Assembly (NCBI GenBank): GCA_963791325.1
Contig: CAWBRU010000002.1
Coordinates: 466,209 to 530,208 of the forward strand
DNA from: JBEVJK01 sp963791325
GTDB lineage: Bacteria > Pseudomonadota > Alphaproteobacteria > Rhizobiales > Rhizobiaceae
DNA length: 64,000 nucleotides
Direction of reading: 5' to 3'
Position numbers and translations under genes: made by a program. This document shows positions 60,768-64,000 of the stretch, in pieces; position 1 is the stretch's first letter, and each line of letters starts with the position of its first letter. The notes beneath the pieces are model-generated. The model made no database searches. It was not told the origin of the DNA and was given only the letters and a program-made list of their open reading frames with translations.

Positions 60768-62159
60768 ATGGACGCGGATGTGCAGGACATCGCCGACTTC
60801 AGATCGATGCTCAGAGGCACGCTGCTGGAGCCGTCCGACGACGACTACGACGCGGTGCGCGTGGTCTGGAATGGCATGATCGATCGCCGCCCGCGGCTCA
60901 TCGTGCGCTGCCATGACGTCGCCGATGTCATCGCCGCGGTGAACTTCGCCCGCACCCACGGACTGCTCGTGGCGGTACGCGGCGGCGGTCACAATGTCGC
61001 CGGCTACGCCACGTGCGACGGCGGCATGATGATCGATCTTTCGCTGATGCGCTCGGTTCGTGTCGACCCTAGGCGCGTGCTGCGTGGGTGCAGGGCGGCG
61101 CGACCTGGCGCGACGTGGACTGGGAAACCGCCGCGTTTGGGCTCGCCACGCCTGGCGGCCTGATCTCCACGACCGGCGTCGCCGGCCTGACATTGTCGGG
61201 CGGCATCGGCTGGCTGCGCGGCAGTCACGGCCTGTGTATCGACAATCTGTTGTCAGCCGATGCCGTGACAGCCGACGGCCGCCTGCTGCGGGCCAGCGAA
61301 ACCGACAACAGCGATCTGTTCTGGGCGCTGCGCGGCGGTGGCGGAAATTTCGGCATTGTTACCGCGTTCGAGTTTCGCCTGCATCCGATCGAGCGCGAAT
61401 TGATGGCATGCCTGGTCGCCTTCCCAAAGTCCCGGGCACGCGACGTCATCGCCGTCGTGGCGCGACTTCATGACCACGGCGCCTGAACAGCTTGGCAGTC
61501 TCGTCGAGTTCTCGACCTTGCCGGATGATGCGAGTTTGCCGCAGGAGGCGCGAGGGAAGCGCGTGATCACGGTCGGTGCGGTGTACGACGGCCCCGCCGA
61601 GAAGGGCGAGGCGCTGGTCCGACCCTTGCGCGAACTCTGCACGCCGGTCGTCGACTTCAGCGGGAAGATGCCGTACTGCGTCATTCAGAGCATCCAGGAC
61701 GACTTCTTCCCGAAAGGTCGTGACCGCAGCTATTTCAAGTCGCTCTATCTCAAGGAACTCAATGGCACGGTGATCGAGGATATCGTCACCCGGCTGGATA
61801 GCCGTCCGTCGGAGATGACATACACGTCGGTTTGGAAATTCGGCGGCGCGGTTGCCCGCGTGGCATCCGATGCGACCGCGTTCGGCGACCGGAGCATGCC
61901 GTACATGCTCAGCATCGATGCGATGTGGTCGAAGCCGGAGGACGATGCGGCGAACATCGCATGGTCGCGGAGCTTCTGGTCCGACATGCAGCGTCATTCG
62001 GACGGTCGGCTGTATCTCAACTTCGCCGGCCATGGCGAAGACGATGGCCTGGTGCGGGCTGCGGTCGGCGCGGACGCCTACGCGCGGCTGGTCGAGGCGA
62101 AGCGGAAATACGATCCGACCAACTTCTTCCGCGTCAACCAGAATATACCGCCTGGCTAA
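60768..62159 (+). pseudogene. FAD-binding oxidase (BBE type), two frameshifts
   Basis: The first frame covers YDAVRVVWNGMIDRRPRLIV and VAVRGGGHNVAGYATCDGGM, with the His of GGGHN as the usual site of covalent FAD. A -1 shift near 61078 leads to VQGGATWRDVDWETAAFGLA, GLTLSGGIGWLRGSHGLCID and GGGGNFGIVTAFEFRLHPIE. A +1 shift near 61470 leads to the substrate domain and the BBE ending YARLVEAKRKYDPTNFFRVN. Domain order is complete. It is the neighbour of the GlxA-type regulator. Confidence 0.85.
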
Positions 62160-62506
62160 GACTGGCTCTCTGCGGGGAATGAAGTGGTGGCCAGGCTTTG
62201 GTCGGCCAAGCAATCCCGACGAGAGCACGCACGATGTGCACAGTGACGTACCCGTGCTCGCTCGAGATCGCTTCGTTGCCATGTTCCCAACAAGAAACCA
62301 AACCGCTGTGAGCTGTCTCGGCATTCCCGCGCAAGCGGGAATCCAGTGCGAAGCGGCGCGCGCGATCAGCAAAGGCTGGGTTCCCGCCTGCGCGGGAATG
62401 ACGAATGCCCTGATCACGCGACGATACGACTTCAATTTCATCCAGGGCGGGTCGGCCACTGCCGGCCGGTGAGAACTCACAATGACAGTTGTCCCTGCGT
62501 TGCGCC
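62160..62506. other. Gap holding a dispersed repeat
   Basis: No gene is supported in 347 bases. The centre is the palindromic repeat at 62322-62403; the rest has no recognisable signal. Confidence 0.5.
62322..62403. repeat. Dispersed palindromic repeat
   Basis: CATTCCCGCGCAAGCGGGAA-TCCAG and the complement of CTGG-TTCCCGCCTGCGCGGGAATG are inverted copies with two differences. Each arm is itself a small hairpin. This CATTCCCGCG repeat is common across proteobacterial genomes. Confidence 0.85.
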
Positions 62507-63364
62507 TCAGCCGTTGACCTGCCGGATCAGCTTCGCCCAGCGATCCAGCACCGGCAGCGTCGCGTCCGCCTTCGCCGCCGGCAGACCGACGCCGACCCGC
62601 GCCACGCCGAGATCGCGGTAGCGCTTCAGCAGATCGGCGTCCTCCCGCACACTGAACAAAGTGACGGGGCAGGATGCCTCATCGCGTCCCGCCTCCTTCA
62701 GCATCGCGCGGAACTTCGGCACGAACTCGAACACGTCGCCGTACTGGTCCGGCCGGCCGGCCAGCGGAATCCAGCCGTCGCCGTAGCGCACCGCGCGACG
62801 TGCCGCCTGCGGATAGGCGCCGCCGACGATGATCGGCGGGTGCGGCTTCTGCACCGGCTTCGGCCACGCCATCATCTCGGGGAAGTTGACCAGTTCGCCG
62901 TGGTACTCGGCTTTCGATTTGGTCCAGATCGCCTTCATCGCCTCGATGCGCTCGCGCACCAGCTTGGCGCGGGTGGCGAACACCGTGCCGTGGTCCTCCA
63001 TCTCCTCGGCGTTCCAGCCGATGCCGATGCCGAACAGGAAACGGCCGCCGGAGACCTGATCGATCGAGGCGACCAGCTTGGCGGTCTGGATCGTGTCGCG
63101 CTGGTTCACCAGGCAGACGCCGGTGCCGAGCTTCAGCGTCTTCGTCGCCACCGCCGCCGCGGTGAGGGACACGAACGGATCCATCACGTCGTAGTACTGC
63201 TTCGGCAGTTCGCCACCGCCGCCCCAGGGCGAGCGCCGCGAGGTCGGGATGTGCGAGTGCTCCGCCGCCCAGACCGATTCGAAGCCGCGCGCCTCGAGCG
63301 CCTGGGCCAGCTCGGCGGAAGTCATGGAGTAGTCGGTGAAGAACATCGACGCGCCGAAGTGCAT
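62507..63364 (-). CDS. LLM-class (F420-dependent-like) oxidoreductase
   Basis: The 285-residue enzyme has GASMFFTDYSMTSAELAQAL, FESVWAAEHSHIPTSRRSPW, LGTGVCLVNQRDTIQTAKLV and DQVSGGRFLFGIGIGWNAEE. The C-terminal part has PIIVGGAYPQAARRAVRYGD, close to the TIGR03619-like group of F420-dependent enzymes. The substrate is unknown. ATG 63364 follows GAGGG. A very similar gene lies immediately upstream on the same strand. Confidence 0.9.
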   Translation of the reverse strand: MHFGASMFFTDYSMTSAELAQALEARGFESVWAAEHSHIPTSRRSPWGGGGELPKQYYDVMDPFVSLTAAAVATKTLKLGTGVCLVNQRDTIQTAKLVASIDQVSGGRFLFGIGIGWNAEEMEDHGTVFATRAKLVRERIEAMKAIWTKSKAEYHGELVNFPEMMAWPKPVQKPHPPIIVGGAYPQAARRAVRYGDGWIPLAGRPDQYGDVFEFVPKFRAMLKEAGRDEASCPVTLFSVREDADLLKRYRDLGVARVGVGLPAAKADATLPVLDRWAKLIRQVNG

Positions 63365-63384
63365 GGTAATTCCCTCAGTTATTT

Positions 63385-63480
63385 GAAATCGCAGATGAAC
63401 GCGGATATAGCATACGTGCTGGCACCGTCGGCGGTGCCGTAGGGGCGCCATCAGCGTTTATCTGCGTTCATCTGCGGTTC
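63385..63480. repeat. Inverted repeat element with internal hairpin
   Basis: The arms GAAATCGCAGATGAACGCGG-ATA (63385-63407) and TATCTGCGTTCATCTGCGG-TTC (63459-63480) are inverted copies with few changes. In the middle GGCACC-N6-GGTGCC (63421-63438) forms a hairpin. The GCAGATGAACGC sequence is a known dispersed repeat motif in diverse bacteria. Confidence 0.75.
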
Positions 63481-63496
63481 CATATCCTTCTTGCTT

Positions 63497-64000
63497 TCAG
63501 CCGTTGACCTGACGGATCAAACCCGCCCAGCGGTCGAGGGTCGGCAGCACGGTGTCGGCCTTCGCCGCCGGCAGGCTGACGCAGGCGCGCACGACGCCCT
63601 GGTCGCGGTAGCGCTTCAGCGTGTCGGCATCGTCGGCGCAGCCGAACAGCGTGATCGGGCACGACGCCGCGTCGCGCCCCGCCTCCTTTAGCATCTCGCG
63701 GAATTTTGCCATTGCGACCATGATGTCGCCGCGGCCGGCCAGCGGAATCCAGCCGTCGCCATAGCGCACCGCGCGACGCGCCGCCTGCGGGAACGCGCCG
63801 CCGACGATCACCGGCGCGTGCGGCTGCTGCACGCATTTCGGCCACGCCATCATCTCCGGGAAGTTGACGAACTCGCCGTGGTATTCGGCTTTCGGCTTGG
63901 TCCAGATCGCCTTCATCGCCTCGACGCGCTCGCGCACCAGCTTCGCCCGCGTGGGGAACGCCGTGCCGTGGTCTTCCATCTCCTCGGCGTTCCAGCCCAC
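63497..64000 (-). CDS. LLM-class oxidoreductase, tandem paralogue, cut by window edge
   Basis: The visible 167 residues (GWNAEEMEDHGTAFPTRAKL to LDRWAGLIRQVNG) are nearly the same as the corresponding part of the gene at 62507, including EYHGEFVNFPEMMAWPK and RAVRYGDGWIPLAGR. One region differs: the downstream gene has an extra segment after AGRPDQYGDVFEFVPK that is shorter here (AGRGDIMVAMAK). This points to a tandem duplication followed by divergence. The N-terminal half lies outside the window. Confidence 0.88.
   Translation of the reverse strand: MGWNAEEMEDHGTAFPTRAKLVRERVEAMKAIWTKPKAEYHGEFVNFPEMMAWPKCVQQPHAPVIVGGAFPQAARRAVRYGDGWIPLAGRGDIMVAMAKFREMLKEAGRDAASCPITLFGCADDADTLKRYRDQGVVRACVSLPAAKADTVLPTLDRWAGLIRQVNG

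Overview
The window comes from a high-GC alphaproteobacterium, most likely of the Rhodospirillales or a close relative. The evidence is the hemC-hemD-mitofilin-hemY operon, the ffh-chorismate mutase-rpsP linkage, an alphaproteobacterial SOS box (GAAC-N7-GAAC) in front of an imuA-imuB-dnaE2 cassette, a HrcA/CIRCE-controlled groESL operon, and dispersed palindromic repeats typical of the class. Placement rests on gene content and order only.

Positions 1-31.9 kb are a mostly intact housekeeping backbone. On the minus strand lies a tetrapyrrole/envelope operon (hemC, hemD, Mic60-like mitofilin, hemY, a TerB-like gene and a glutamine amidotransferase cut by the left edge). Divergent from it run tsaD-gpsA-YciI-EVE-methyltransferase-DUF1761. 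A LysR gene and a DUF1127 gene follow, then a decayed IS481-family element sitting in the CTAG end of a palindromic repeat. Next come a lytic transglycosylase, an SH3-domain protein, ffh-chorismate mutase-rpsP, a secreted alpha/beta hydrolase, and leuD-ridA-leuB-asd on the minus strand. After these are a DadA-like oxidase, small conserved genes, the SOS mutasome cassette (imuA and dnaE2 both look frameshifted), Trm112, a LON-domain protein, a CnoX-like thioredoxin, a ProX-type deacylase and tRNA-Gly(GCC).

Positions 32-50 kb, starting right after the tRNA, are accessory and heavily decayed. Two class III cyclase/TolB-like/TPR genes, both broken, flank an intact orphan sugar-type binding protein. 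Then follow remnants of a GYD-domain gene and of a lysozyme-like gene, an intact groESL with a perfect CIRCE, a Tim44-like protein, and a redoxin bounded by 25-bp direct repeats. The left-over of a phage-satellite-like element comes next (integrase without its catalytic tyrosine, RepB primase fused to a VapE tail by an internal deletion, excisionase-like HTH). A broken hydroxyisobutyrate-dehydrogenase-like gene ends the region.

Positions 50-64 kb hold catabolic and regulatory genes: three LLM-class flavin oxidoreductases (two in tandem), a methyltransferase-glycosyltransferase pair, PRC-barrel, MmgE/PrpD, enoyl-CoA hydratase, an SRPBCC-ArsR pair with twin operators, a CDF-like membrane protein, an SDR, a GlxA-type AraC regulator and a broken FAD oxidase. 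Frameshifts are abundant from 32 kb on and nearly absent from core genes in the first 31 kb, which favours real gene decay over random sequencing error. I see no CRISPR array and no clearly new multi-gene system. The most unusual observations are an in-frame palindromic element inside imuB, the frameshift distribution, the deletion-derived primase-VapE remnant, the repeat-bounded redoxin segment and the twin ArsR operators with a Shine-Dalgarno sequence in a hairpin loop.
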